From positions 140,767 to 204,766 of the forward strand of contig NZ_JACAKB010000004.1 of the NCBI RefSeq assembly GCF_030326305.1: DNA of 64,000 nt, written 5' to 3'. The notes under the pieces are model-generated. The model saw nothing but the letters and a program-made list of their open reading frames with translations. It did not search any database and was not told the DNA's origin. The position numbers and the translations under genes were made by a program. Source of the DNA: Myroides odoratimimus. Lineage in GTDB: Bacteria; Bacteroidota; Bacteroidia; Flavobacteriales; Flavobacteriaceae. Shown here one piece after another: positions 1 to 7,097 of this stretch. Position 1 is the first letter of the stretch; each line of letters opens with the position of its first letter.

Positions 1-75
1 GGGCGATTAGCTCAGTTGGTTCAGAGCACCTCGTTTACACCGAGGGGGTCGGGGGTTCGAATCCCTCATCGCCCA
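1..75 (+). tRNA. tRNA-Val (anticodon TAC)
   Basis: The cloverleaf is complete. The acceptor stem GGGCGAT pairs with ATCGCCC, the anticodon stem is CCTCG/CGAGG with loop TTTACAC, and the T arm contains GGTTCGAATCC. The anticodon TAC at bases 36-38 reads valine codons. Base 75 is the discriminator A, and the 3' CCA is not encoded. The gene starts at the first base of the window, so it may be the last member of a tRNA cluster cut by the window edge. Confidence 0.97.
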
Positions 76-84
76 CATCTTAAG

Positions 85-112
85 CTTCACTATACAGTGA
101 AGTTTTTTTTTT
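85..112 (+). terminator. Terminator after tRNA-Val
   Basis: A 7-bp stem CTTCACT/AGTGAAG with loop ATAC is followed by ten T residues. It is a classic intrinsic terminator for the tRNA transcript and separates the tRNA from the mobile element that begins just downstream. Confidence 0.85.
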
Positions 113-154
113 GACCTAAAGCGTTTATTGTTCTATTGTTTTATAGGGGGTAAA

Positions 155-170
155 AGAGAATGTACCAAAG
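155..170 (+). repeat. Putative left-end transposase site L1
   Basis: GAGAATGTACCAAAG here matches the right-end sites (reverse complement CGGAATGTACCAC) and a second left site at 248-263. It lies about 27 bp inside the proposed left end. By analogy with phage Mu, this would be the outermost MuA-type binding site. Confidence 0.5.
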
Positions 171-181
171 TATAGAATATA

Positions 182-236
182 AAAAAGGTCGAAAAACTCA
201 ACAAAATCAATAGGTTACATCAAAAAAGGTCGAAAA
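182..236. repeat. Direct repeat AAAAAAGGTCGAAAA, two copies
   Basis: The 15-mer AAAAAAGGTCGAAAA occurs at about 181-195 and again at 222-236, 41 bp apart, between the two left-end sites. It is absent from the right end. It may bind a host or element protein that bends the left end, but nothing in the sequence proves this. Confidence 0.5.
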
Positions 237-247
237 TTAGAAAAAAA

Positions 248-263
248 CGGAATGTTCCAAAAC
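248..263 (+). repeat. Putative left-end transposase site L2
   Basis: CGGAATGTTCCAAAAC matches the consensus GGAATGTnCCA of L1 and both right-end sites, in the orientation expected for a left end. The spacing to L1 is about 92 bp, comparable to the wide L1-L2 spacing of phage Mu. A weaker relative (AAATGTACAAAAAC) lies at about 354-367 and could be a third site. Confidence 0.5.
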
Positions 264-362
264 TTCTTTTTATTACCAGTAATTACCATTTATCTTCCAT
301 TAAAAGTATAAGATTAAAATAAATAGAAAGCTTTATTACTATTAGAGCTATACAAATGTACA

Positions 363-406
363 AAAACCGCCTTATAAGTGCTTAAAATAGCTTATAAGGC
401 GGTTTT
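363..406. terminator. Strong bidirectional terminator-like hairpin near the left end
   Basis: AACCGCCTTATAAG and its inverse CTTATAAGGCGGTT form a perfect 14-bp stem around a 12-base loop, with A and T runs on either side. No gene lies directly on either side, so it may insulate the element from transcription coming from the tRNA side, or end the leftward repressor transcript. Bases 113-820 hold no gene that I can support. Confidence 0.7.
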
Positions 407-504
407 TTATGTGTAGATAAGAAGTTTAATAATATCTAATAATAGCATTTTAATCATACTACTAAACGAACTTCATTAAACCTAGTAAAACATTGTTTAT
501 TATT

Positions 505-539
505 TTGGTTCTACAGTTGGTTCTACAGTTGGTTCTACA
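505..539. repeat. Three tandem 12-bp repeats (TTGGTTCTACAG)
   Basis: TTGGTTCTACA occurs three times in a row with single-base G spacers, giving a 12-bp period. The copies are exact. This resembles an iteron or protein-binding array inside the left end of the element; a function is not shown. Confidence 0.8.
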
Positions 540-820
540 AATAGTATTAAAAATTATACTCACTAAAATATGATAAAGTATAAAATAACATTATTAAAAT
601 ACTAAAACACAAAACTCAAATAGGATAAAAACATTTGATATTACTGTTTATGAGTATTAATTAATTGAAAATCAGTATTTTGATTTTTAGTTAATTTTAA
701 TACATTACACACACAATAGAATTGACAATATTTAATATCGCATTCACTAAATGCATATCCATTTAATGATATTAATAATTACAATTTGTTATTTTTAATT
801 TCATTAAAAACAATACAGAT

Positions 821-1381
821 CTAACTTGTTCTTTGATCATTTAAAATATCATCCATTCTATAAACAACATCTATTTTTAAAACTTCTTCAATTTTATGGT
901 AATAACGATTTAAAACCCTATATATATCTACTCTTAGAATGTGTTCTAAATTTTCATAGAAAAGATTCTCCTGTCTTTTTAGTTTATTCGTTTGAATGTC
1001 ATGTAATAACTCTTGTATTGATTCGTAAAAAAACAATTCTTTCTTTTCTTTATCATTAAATTCATATTTATTGTTTTTCAGAAGGTTACATAGGAAATAT
1101 AATGCTCTCATATTATCTTCATAAGTCATTATTAAACTAAAATCAATAGATGTTAAGCGTTTATCTTCTAATACATCTTCTTTAATATACTCTTCACTTG
1201 AGAGTAAGTTTACATTAAAAGTGTCTTTTATTTTATTTAAAATATCAACAGTTGGTTTGTTTTTACCTGTTTCAATTAGAGCGATAACTCCTCTAGTCAC
1301 CCCAAGTTTTTCAGCAAACTTTGATTGTGTCAAATCACAATCAATTCTTATTTGTTTTATTTTTTTACTGTAATTATTCAT
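821..1381 (-). CDS. Phage repressor, XRE-type HTH protein
   Basis: This 186-residue protein begins with a Cro/CI-type helix-turn-helix at about residues 7-60 (IRIDCDLTQSKFAEKLGV followed by TRGVIALIETGKNKPT). The C-terminal ~125 residues are acidic, helical and unassigned. It is divergent from the small DNA-binding gene at 1445, with a 63-bp shared control region rich in TTGTAAT repeats. That is the arrangement of the repressor/Ner pair in Mu-like phages, so it probably keeps the transposase operon silent. The start ATG at 1379-1381 is followed directly by the HTH. It lacks a recognisable peptidase domain, so SOS-type self-cleavage is not suggested. The HTH family is certain; the role as element repressor is inferred from position. 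Confidence 0.85.
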   Translation of the reverse strand: MNNYSKKIKQIRIDCDLTQSKFAEKLGVTRGVIALIETGKNKPTVDILNKIKDTFNVNLLSSEEYIKEDVLEDKRLTSIDFSLIMTYEDNMRALYFLCNLLKNNKYEFNDKEKKELFFYESIQELLHDIQTNKLKRQENLFYENLEHILRVDIYRVLNRYYHKIEEVLKIDVVYRMDDILNDQRTS

Positions 1382-1444
1382 AACATTTGTAATTTAAAAT
1401 TACTTTTTGTAATATTGCCTTGTAATTAATAATTAATATAAGCT
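1382..1444. promoter_or_regulatory. Repressor/Ner operator region with TTGTAAT repeats
   Basis: The 63-bp gap between the divergent regulators holds TTTGTAAT at 1386-1393 and 1406-1413, CTTGTAAT at 1419-1426, and an inverted AAATTAC at 1397-1403. Repeated half-sites between a repressor and a Ner-like gene are the expected form of a lysogeny operator. Binding is inferred. Confidence 0.6.
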
Positions 1445-1675
1445 ATGCAAAGTAACAAAAAAATACAAGAGCTAGGAAAAAAACTACCTCATGGAGCTAA
1501 AAAGAAGATTGCTAAGGAAACGGGGTTAAGTTATAATACAGTAGTAACATACTTTCTTGGTGCTAATGTTGGCTATTTCACAGAAGCTAAAATTTTAAAA
1601 GAAGCTAAGATCTACTTTGACTTATTAGAAGAAGCTGAAAAAGCCAAAGAGGAACTCTTAAAGTACGGATTATAA
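1445..1675 (+). CDS. Small Ner/Cro-like DNA-binding protein
   Basis: This 76-residue basic protein contains a helix-turn-helix-like segment (AKKKIAKETGLSYNTVVTYF, about residues 18-37) and a charged helical tail rich in Lys, Glu and Ala. It is the first gene of the rightward early region, facing away from the repressor, which is the place of ner in Mu. It probably turns down early transcription or the repressor. The HTH was recognised by eye; the Ner role is inferred from context. Confidence 0.7.
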   Translation: MQSNKKIQELGKKLPHGAKKKIAKETGLSYNTVVTYFLGANVGYFTEAKILKEAKIYFDLLEEAEKAKEELLKYGL

Positions 1676-1683
1676 TTATCAAT

Positions 1684-2118
1684 CTACTTCACTTTAAAGT
1701 CCCATGCATAAAGTAATAACAAAACTAAAGCAGCTAAAAAAGAGACTAAAGTCAATACAAAGGATAATACAATGGAATAGTAAAAGATTTTTCCACTGCG
1801 TATATAAGCTTTTGGCTCTCTCCGATCAGTGGCTGATTTTATTGCCTCAGCCGACACCTTTGTGCCCAATGTGTAAAAATCGAATGTTATTAATATATAG
1901 CACAATACTCCAAAGAAGATGGCACACAATAACGTACAGAGTAGAGATCGAAAAAGGAGAATGTTGCTCGTACTTGGATTTGATAGAGTTACCAAAAGAG
2001 CCATTAAAGAAGCAGAAACAAGAATAACATTATTTAACACATTGGGAAGTAAACGAGAGGTAACATCATTTTTAATAACAATCGCTTGTTCAAAGAGTTT
2101 TTCACTGTTAGATAACAT
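1684..2118 (-). CDS. Small membrane protein of unknown function, antisense accessory gene
   Basis: The likely start is the ATG at 2116-2118 (MLSNSEKLFEQ), giving 144 residues; upstream in-frame codons would be read through the repeat module and are improbable. After a short soluble N-terminus there are three hydrophobic segments: about residues 24-45 (NNVILVSASLMALLVTLS), 54-78 and 108-138. It points against the early operon and starts directly after repeat module copy 1, which seems to supply its promoter. A decayed fragment of a paralogue lies at 2697-2758. Placed like a superinfection-exclusion or other lysogenic conversion gene, but the function is unknown. Confidence 0.65.
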   Translation of the reverse strand: MLSNSEKLFEQAIVIKNDVTSRLLPNVLNNVILVSASLMALLVTLSNPSTSNILLFRSLLCTLLCAIFFGVLCYILITFDFYTLGTKVSAEAIKSATDRREPKAYIRSGKIFYYSIVLSFVLTLVSFLAALVLLLLYAWDFKVK

Positions 2119-2120
2119 AA

Positions 2121-2204
2121 CACTATAATTTAAGATTAGACAACTCAAATATAGTGAAATCCCGCCACGGCTTAGTGTGGTTTCGACACCACAGCGGGAA
2201 CTAA
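2121..2204 (-). repeat. Regulatory repeat module, copy 1
   Basis: An ~80-bp unit is repeated at 2619-2690 and 2759-2843. Read on the minus strand it has an outer stem CCCGC/GCGGG enclosing GTGGT/ACCAC, then TATATTTG (a match to the Bacteroidota -7 box TAnnTTTG), then TTGTCTAATCTTAAA just before the start codon of the minus-strand gene. A second inverted repeat CACTATAATT/AATATAGTG frames the -7 box. I see no TTG -33 box. I read it as a promoter-operator cassette. Confidence 0.75.
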
Positions 2205-2222
2205 ACAAAAAACAATAGCACT

Positions 2223-2513
2223 ATGAAAAAAACAAAACAATTTTATTTAGATAGCGAAAAGAAGATAGTAATTGTCGTACATAAAACTAAGTTTTTGGGA
2301 ATAACTATAAAAAAAGAACTCACTGGTTTTTACTTAAATGGAGGTTCAGAAATAACCTCAAGTCACTTAATTCGTTCAAAATACGATGAGGGGAAACAGA
2401 TTGGGAGAGGTGATTTATTTGCTCTACAGAATTCTCGTATAAGGTATGATAATAGCCATCAAATAGGCTCGTGGCTTCGTCCTCAGTCAACACATGAGAC
2501 GCTAACTCCTTAA
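2223..2513 (+). CDS. Possible small protein in the early region
   Basis: This 96-residue frame begins 18 bp after repeat copy 1 with a plausible start (MKKTKQFYLDSEKKIVIVV). Its first 35 residues look protein-like, with alternating charged and hydrophobic residues. The second half overlaps the opposite-strand gene at 2320-2607 and looks like random translation. It may be an N-terminal gene fragment left by recombination between repeat modules, or not a gene. Confidence 0.3.
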   Translation: MKKTKQFYLDSEKKIVIVVHKTKFLGITIKKELTGFYLNGGSEITSSHLIRSKYDEGKQIGRGDLFALQNSRIRYDNSHQIGSWLRPQSTHETLTP

Positions 2514-2607
2514 AAGCAAGTGTTAAGGATTTGATATGAGCGGTATTTAACGAAGTTTCAATAATTAAGGTTTCGATATCCTCATTCAATTTCTTTAAAG
2601 TATTCAT
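2320..2607 (-). CDS. Small helical protein, antisense accessory gene
   Basis: About 95 residues (MNTLKKLNEDIETLIIETS...), predicted mainly helical, acidic, without membrane segments. The start is ATG at 2605-2607; an upstream in-frame ATG at 2611-2613 is also possible. Repeat module copy 2 lies directly upstream on this strand, the same arrangement as for the membrane protein at 1684-2118, which argues that it is a true gene. No family is recognised. Confidence 0.5.
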   Translation of the reverse strand: MNTLKKLNEDIETLIIETSLNTAHIKSLTLAFKELASHVLTEDEATSLFDGYYHTLYENSVEQINHLSQSVSPHRILNELSDLRLFLNLHLSKNQ

Positions 2608-2618
2608 TGTCATTTATT

Positions 2619-2690
2619 TTAAGATTAGACAACTCAAATATAGTGAAATCTCGCCACGGCTTAGTGTGGTTTTGACACCACAGTGGGAAC
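2619..2690 (-). repeat. Regulatory repeat module, copy 2
   Basis: Same module as at 2121-2204, in the same orientation, with a few base changes (for example TCGCC and AGTGGG in the outer stem arms). The distal arm CACTATAATT is missing. It retains TATATTTG on the minus strand and lies just upstream of the 95-residue antisense gene. Confidence 0.75.
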
Positions 2691-2692
2691 AA

Positions 2693-2758
2693 TGTTAAAA
2701 GCAATATCACTTTTAACAACAATAGTTTACTTAAAATAATTTTCTCAGGGTTATATAC
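2693..2758 (-). pseudogene. Remnant 5' end of a paralogue of the 1684-2118 gene
   Basis: Read on the minus strand from repeat copy 3, this stretch aligns with the first ~60 bases of the membrane-protein gene: there SNSEKLFEQAIVIKNDV, here NPEKIILSKLLLLKVI. Similarity stops where repeat copy 2 begins. It has no proper start codon and no room for a gene, so it is a fragment left between two repeat copies, probably by recombination between modules. Confidence 0.55.
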
Positions 2759-2843
2759 CACTATAATTTAAGATTAGACAACTCAATTATAGTGAAATCC
2801 CGCCACGGCTTAGTGTGGTTTCGACACCACAGCGGGAACTAAA
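2759..2843 (-). repeat. Regulatory repeat module, copy 3
   Basis: Near-identical to copy 1. Here the CACTATAATT/AATTATAGTG inverted repeat is perfect over 10 bp, and the -7-like box has become TATAATTG. It lies upstream of the gene remnant on the minus strand and about 80 bp upstream of the transposase start on the plus strand, so it might also affect transposase expression. Confidence 0.75.
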
Positions 2844-2925
2844 TATTATAAAGAATATAGTGTAATGGTTAGTCACAATTTTCGAATAAAACTAACCAGT
2901 ATCTACAACGATAAAAAAAGATGCT

Positions 2926-4956
2926 ATGCCGTATATATGGACAGAAAATAAAGTAGCAGTAGAACTCGAAGAGCTTGTTCCAAGATTTTGGAATACAGAA
3001 AAAAACTTATCTCAAGAGCTATGGCGCTACAAAAACAAGCCTTATGGTATCAAGCGATTACAAATAGGCGGTAATGGTAGAAAACTACTTATAGATTATG
3101 ACAGTCTAAAAGAAGATATTAAAGAAGCTTTAGGAGATCCAAGAAAGATAGGTAATCCATTAGAACTATTCTTTGAGTTTGATGCTGAAGCAGTACGATA
3201 CTTTTCAAAGTTTAAACGAAATGGAATAAATCTATCGAGTGAGGAACAAGAAAGATATATCATTAACGCATCAGTAATGAAAGCAATTATCAATTTAGAA
3301 CAAGCTCGTATCTCTGAACGTTTAAAGATGAAAGGCTCATTACAAGGAATATGGCAAACGTTGATAAATGATGTGACAGATTTTCAACACTGGTTAAAAA
3401 CAAACTATGCAACAGTACATACACTACCTGTTTCAAGACGATTTAAAGACCTTTTAAAAGCGTGTAAAAAAGATTTGTATTACCCTTTAATAAAAGATCC
3501 TGAGGGTAAAACAAAACAGAATGCACGAGTAGTATATGACAGAGAAGAAATGCTTTTTAATGCTATGTTTAAAAACAGTAAGCATAAACCAACTCCTACA
3601 GAAGTAGCAAGATACTATGAAGCTTTTATCAATGGATATGCAGAGGTATATAGTGAGGACACAGGAGAAATCTACGATCCAAAAGATTTTAAACCTATAT
3701 CAAAATCAACTATAGTGAGTTACATCAATAAATGGCAGAACAAAATAGCAACTTATAAGTCAAGATCAGGAGATAGACAGGTGTATATGGGAGCTTTTAA
3801 ACCTGCCCATGATATGGAACTGCCAACAAAAGCAAGTTCGCTTATAAGTATTGATGATAGACAGCCTCCTTTTTTATATGCTAAGGGAAAAAGATTGTGG
3901 TTCTATTTAGGTTTAGATGTAGCCTCACAAACATTTACTACAGTAGTATGGGGTAAAAGAAAAGAAGGACTTATTTATGACTTCTATAGACAGATGGTGC
4001 GAAACTATGTAGGATGGGGATTACCACTGCCTTATGAGTTAGAATGTGAAAGTAGTTTGAATAGCAGTTTTAAAGACACATTATTAAGAAATGGAAACAT
4101 GTTTAACAATGTAAGGATAGAAGCGAATAACGCAAGAGGTAAATATATCGAACGTATGAATGGTAAACTAAGGTACGATGTAGAGAAAAAAGCAATGGGT
4201 TGGTTAGCTCGTCCAACAGCAAAAAAAGAATCCAATCAATTAAGTAAAGAAGAGCAAAAGATTTTTCCATACGACGATTTAGTCAATGATAGATTAAAAG
4301 ATCTTGAAAATTGGAATAACTCACCTCACCCAAAAGATGAGACTATTTCGAGATTTGACTACTTCATGAGTAATCAGAGTGATAAACTAACACCTATTAA
4401 TTGGCATGGCATTCTTCCTTTTATAGGCTTTAAAACAGAGACCTCTTGTAATGTAGCAAAAGTCACTTTACAAGGTAGAAAAAGAGCTATAGCAGAGGAT
4501 GGAAAGATACTAATAGGAGCACCCCTAATAGAGAAAATGAAAATGATAGAAGGGAAAGATTTAGTAGTGTATTGGTTAGATGACAACGATGGAAATGTAA
4601 TGAAGGCATTCGCTTATATAAATGATAAGTATGTATGTGAAGTTATGGAAATGCCACGCTACAATAGAGCTATATCAGAACAAACAGAACAAGACAAAGA
4701 AGCAAGAGCCCTACAAAGTGCCTATGTAGCAACTATAGAAGCTTACTCAAAACAACAACTAAACAAAATAGAGAATATCAATGTCATAGATAATACTCCT
4801 AAGACAATCAATAGAAATTTTAGTTTTCCTAATGTAAGAAGATTTGAAGTTAAGGAAATAAAAGAAATAGAAGTATTTGAAGATGAAACAGAATTTGAAT
4901 ATAACCCAAGTATACCAAGCAATATTAATGGTTGGAAACGTTCATTTCAACAATAA
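2926..4956 (+). CDS. MuA-type DDE transposase
   Basis: The 676-residue length is close to MuA (663). The N-terminus (residues 1-70) resembles the Mu DNA-binding winged-helix domain (WRYKNKPYGIKRLQIGGNGR). The catalytic RNase H-like core runs from about 300 to 430: first acidic position D310/D311 in SLISIDDRQPP, strand FYLGLDVASQTFTTVVWG, middle acidic position E373 or E375 in ELECESSLNSS, and third E409 in YIERMNGKLR. A beta-barrel-like domain and a charged tail for MuB contact follow. It would bind the terminal GGAATGTnCCA sites and carry out strand transfer. The middle residue appears to be Glu rather than Asp, which is unusual. The frame is intact. The MuB-type gene follows after 5 bp. Confidence 0.93.
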   Translation: MPYIWTENKVAVELEELVPRFWNTEKNLSQELWRYKNKPYGIKRLQIGGNGRKLLIDYDSLKEDIKEALGDPRKIGNPLELFFEFDAEAVRYFSKFKRNGINLSSEEQERYIINASVMKAIINLEQARISERLKMKGSLQGIWQTLINDVTDFQHWLKTNYATVHTLPVSRRFKDLLKACKKDLYYPLIKDPEGKTKQNARVVYDREEMLFNAMFKNSKHKPTPTEVARYYEAFINGYAEVYSEDTGEIYDPKDFKPISKSTIVSYINKWQNKIATYKSRSGDRQVYMGAFKPAHDMELPTKASSLISIDDRQPPFLYAKGKRLWFYLGLDVASQTFTTVVWGKRKEGLIYDFYRQMVRNYVGWGLPLPYELECESSLNSSFKDTLLRNGNMFNNVRIEANNARGKYIERMNGKLRYDVEKKAMGWLARPTAKKESNQLSKEEQKIFPYDDLVNDRLKDLENWNNSPHPKDETISRFDYFMSNQSDKLTPINWHGILPFIGFKTETSCNVAKVTLQGRKRAIAEDGKILIGAPLIEKMKMIEGKDLVVYWLDDNDGNVMKAFAYINDKYVCEVMEMPRYNRAISEQTEQDKEARALQSAYVATIEAYSKQQLNKIENINVIDNTPKTINRNFSFPNVRRFEVKEIKEIEVFEDETEFEYNPSIPSNINGWKRSFQQ

Positions 4957-4961
4957 AAAAT

Positions 4962-5852
4962 ATGGAACTAACACAAGATTATAAAAACAAAGTAACAACT
5001 GCTATAAAAATAGCATTTGACAACTATGGAGGAAACCAAAAAGCCTACGCAAGAATATTAGATATCCACTACACTGTACTAAATCAATTGTTACAAGGAA
5101 AAATGACTACAAGTAAAGGGGGGAATTTATTAGACAGTGGTTCATGGATACGAATAGGAAGAAAACTAAATGTAACGCTGAAAGAAAGCAAATGGAAGTT
5201 CGTAAGAACCTCAGTCTATAATGAGATAGAAGATAATATCAAATTCTGTAAGGAAAATGCAAAGGGGATGATCTTAGTAGATGATTGTGGCATAGGCAAA
5301 ACAGTAGCAGGTAAAAGAGTTTGTACTCAATTAAAGAATGCTTTTTATATAGATTGCTCCCAATGTAAGTCAAAGAAGTTATTAATCAAAGCTATTGCAA
5401 GAGCTGTAGGGATAGATGATAAAGGTAAGTTAGAAGATATCAATGCAGATACTAAGTACTTTATAAACACCTTAGAAGAACCTGTGTTTGTTATGGATGA
5501 AGTAGGAGATTTAGAACACACGGCATTTTTAGAATTAAAATCATATATGAATGCTACAGTAGGTGGATGCGGTTGGTACTTCATGGGAGCAGATGGATTA
5601 AAGGCTAAAATGGACAGAGGTATAAACAATAATAAAGTAGGCTTTGCAGAAATATTCAGTCGATTAAGTGATGAATATGTAACCTTAGTACCAATAGGTC
5701 AAGAAGACCGCACTCAGTTCTATACTGAATTAATAGGTACAGTAGCTACAGCACAAGGCTGTGAATCTGATTTAGTCAGACGATTAATTAAACAGTGTTT
5801 AAACAAGAAATCAACACTTAGAAAATTAGAAACATTAATAACAATGATATAG
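4962..5852 (+). CDS. MuB-type AAA ATPase, transposition target selector
   Basis: I start it at ATG 4962 (MELTQDYKNKV), 5 bp after the transposase stop; an upstream in-frame ATG at 4932 would overlap the transposase. The N-terminal ~80 residues form an HTH-like domain, as in MuB. The ATPase core has Walker A DDCGIGKT (residues 107-114) and Walker B VFVMDEV (about 175-181). A C-terminal helical domain follows. MuB homologues bind target DNA with ATP, recruit the transposome and give target immunity. The length of 296 residues is near that of MuB (312). Confidence 0.9.
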   Translation: MELTQDYKNKVTTAIKIAFDNYGGNQKAYARILDIHYTVLNQLLQGKMTTSKGGNLLDSGSWIRIGRKLNVTLKESKWKFVRTSVYNEIEDNIKFCKENAKGMILVDDCGIGKTVAGKRVCTQLKNAFYIDCSQCKSKKLLIKAIARAVGIDDKGKLEDINADTKYFINTLEEPVFVMDEVGDLEHTAFLELKSYMNATVGGCGWYFMGADGLKAKMDRGINNNKVGFAEIFSRLSDEYVTLVPIGQEDRTQFYTELIGTVATAQGCESDLVRRLIKQCLNKKSTLRKLETLITMI

Positions 5853-5854
5853 TT

Positions 5855-6487
5855 ATGGCAAGAGGAATATCACCTAAACAATTGTATAGTAAGAAATTTA
5901 AAACTTTTGAATTCGATGGTATTTGGAAAGATATATTAGGAAGTCCAGAACGCGGAGGATATTGGTTAATATATGGAGATGAAAAGAATGGAAAATCAAC
6001 ATTTGCCTTAATACTTGCAAAGTACCTAAGTCTTTTAGAAAAAGTAGCATATATAAGTGCAGAAGAAGGAACAGGACACTCTTTTCAAAATAGATGTAAA
6101 CGAATAGGAATAACAGAAGAACACAAGTTTTTAGCCTACGATTATAACCTATGGGAAGATCTATTAGAAACTTTTAAAGGACGTGAATTTGCCAAAATTA
6201 TATTTATAGATAATCTAACGGCTTATGATGATGAGATTAGTAAAAAGATGATACTCCAGCTAACTAAAGATTATCCTAAAACACTCTTTATTATTATTGC
6301 TCATGAAGACAGAAAAGAACCAGTAGGAGCAGTAGGAAAACTCGTTAAAAAATTGGCTAAAAGAATTGTCCGAGTGATTGGGCTAAAAGCCTTAGTAACC
6401 AATAGAGATGGGTCAGGTGGAGAATATATAATAAACGATAAAAAAGCCTTAGTATATCATGGAGTTACACAAAATACTACAAGTTGA
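5855..6487 (+). CDS. RecA-fold P-loop ATPase of the element
   Basis: A 210-residue protein with Walker A GDEKNGKS (residues 41-48) and Walker B KIIFIDN with D119. The pattern of a strand ending in Asp-Asn, then a conserved Ala-His (IIIAHED), fits the RecA/RepA-like AAA_25 group. It starts 2 bp after the MuB-type gene, so it is co-transcribed and probably coupled in translation. In Bacteroidota Mu-like phages such genes often sit in the early operon, but the exact role (replication or recombination help) is not established. Confidence 0.75.
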   Translation: MARGISPKQLYSKKFKTFEFDGIWKDILGSPERGGYWLIYGDEKNGKSTFALILAKYLSLLEKVAYISAEEGTGHSFQNRCKRIGITEEHKFLAYDYNLWEDLLETFKGREFAKIIFIDNLTAYDDEISKKMILQLTKDYPKTLFIIIAHEDRKEPVGAVGKLVKKLAKRIVRVIGLKALVTNRDGSGGEYIINDKKALVYHGVTQNTTS

Positions 6488-6788
6488 TAAAAAGTACTAC
6501 CAAGAAGCTGTGCTACTCACATTCATAGATTGGTGTAGAAGCCTAAGTACTTCAAATGTGATGTTTCAAGAGATGTTATGTTCAAAGAGTATTCAAAACT
6601 ACTTTAAGCATGAATACGGTAAACTTGAAGATGAATTTAAAAGTCAAATCAAAGATTATATAGATCTACCTGCCAATGATAAAAATGCTTTTTACGCAGA
6701 TGTGACAGGTAAGATTTTTAAAAACTATCCTGGTGCACTTCTGCCAAGAATCAAAAAGAGAAAATTGAGATATCAAAACCTAAACTAA
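6459..6788 (+). CDS. Small phage-like protein of unknown function
   Basis: 109 residues, helical, with a basic tail (PRIKKRKLRYQNLN). It overlaps the upstream ATPase gene by 29 bp in another frame, which suggests translational coupling. No signal peptide or membrane segment. No family recognised; its place in the early operon suggests a DNA-metabolism accessory role. Confidence 0.65.
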   Translation: MELHKILQVDKKYYQEAVLLTFIDWCRSLSTSNVMFQEMLCSKSIQNYFKHEYGKLEDEFKSQIKDYIDLPANDKNAFYADVTGKIFKNYPGALLPRIKKRKLRYQNLN

Positions 6789-6811
6789 TATCAATATAAG
6801 ACTATCATATC

Positions 6812-7078
6812 ATGGAACAAGAAAACTTAGCATCAGTAGATAAAAGGATCTTTAAGAATACTATAGTGACTAACGTTAAACTTAAAAATGGTTTAGAGAC
6901 TGAAATGGTTACAATCTTTAATGGGAGTGAAATCAATTTTGAAGAAGTGTCTATAGGTATAAGAAAAGGTTTAGAACGAACACATAATGTTAGTTCATTT
7001 CAAAACACTTTTTATTATATGACTACAAAAGGACTAGATCCTATTTGTTATGAACAAGAAATAATCATTAATTATTAG
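6812..7078 (+). CDS. Small unknown protein, first of a paralogous pair
   Basis: An 88-residue protein that shares its middle with the next gene: VTNVKLKNG, then about 10 residues, then FNFEEV-like (INFEEVSIGIRKG) here and VTNVLMKDG...FNFEYVNRGVREG there. The fold is probably a small beta-rich domain. It is part of the rightward operon, with about 20 bp to each neighbour. Function unknown. Confidence 0.65.
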   Translation: MEQENLASVDKRIFKNTIVTNVKLKNGLETEMVTIFNGSEINFEEVSIGIRKGLERTHNVSSFQNTFYYMTTKGLDPICYEQEIIINY

Positions 7079-7097
7079 ACCATTAAATACAATAGTT

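Noticed and set aside
1-128. Integration site of a tyrosine-integrase element in the tRNA-Val gene
   Set aside because: No integrase gene and no repeat of the tRNA 3' end was found downstream. The element next to the tRNA uses a DDE transposase, so the closeness is probably chance.
505-539. CRISPR-like array
   Set aside because: The 12-bp units are directly joined with single-base spacers, far shorter than CRISPR repeats and spacers, and no cas gene is near.
1704-2128. Rightward open frames of 107 and 69 codons
   Set aside because: They are antisense to the membrane-protein gene at 1684-2118, have no good ribosome site, and their sequences look like random translation.
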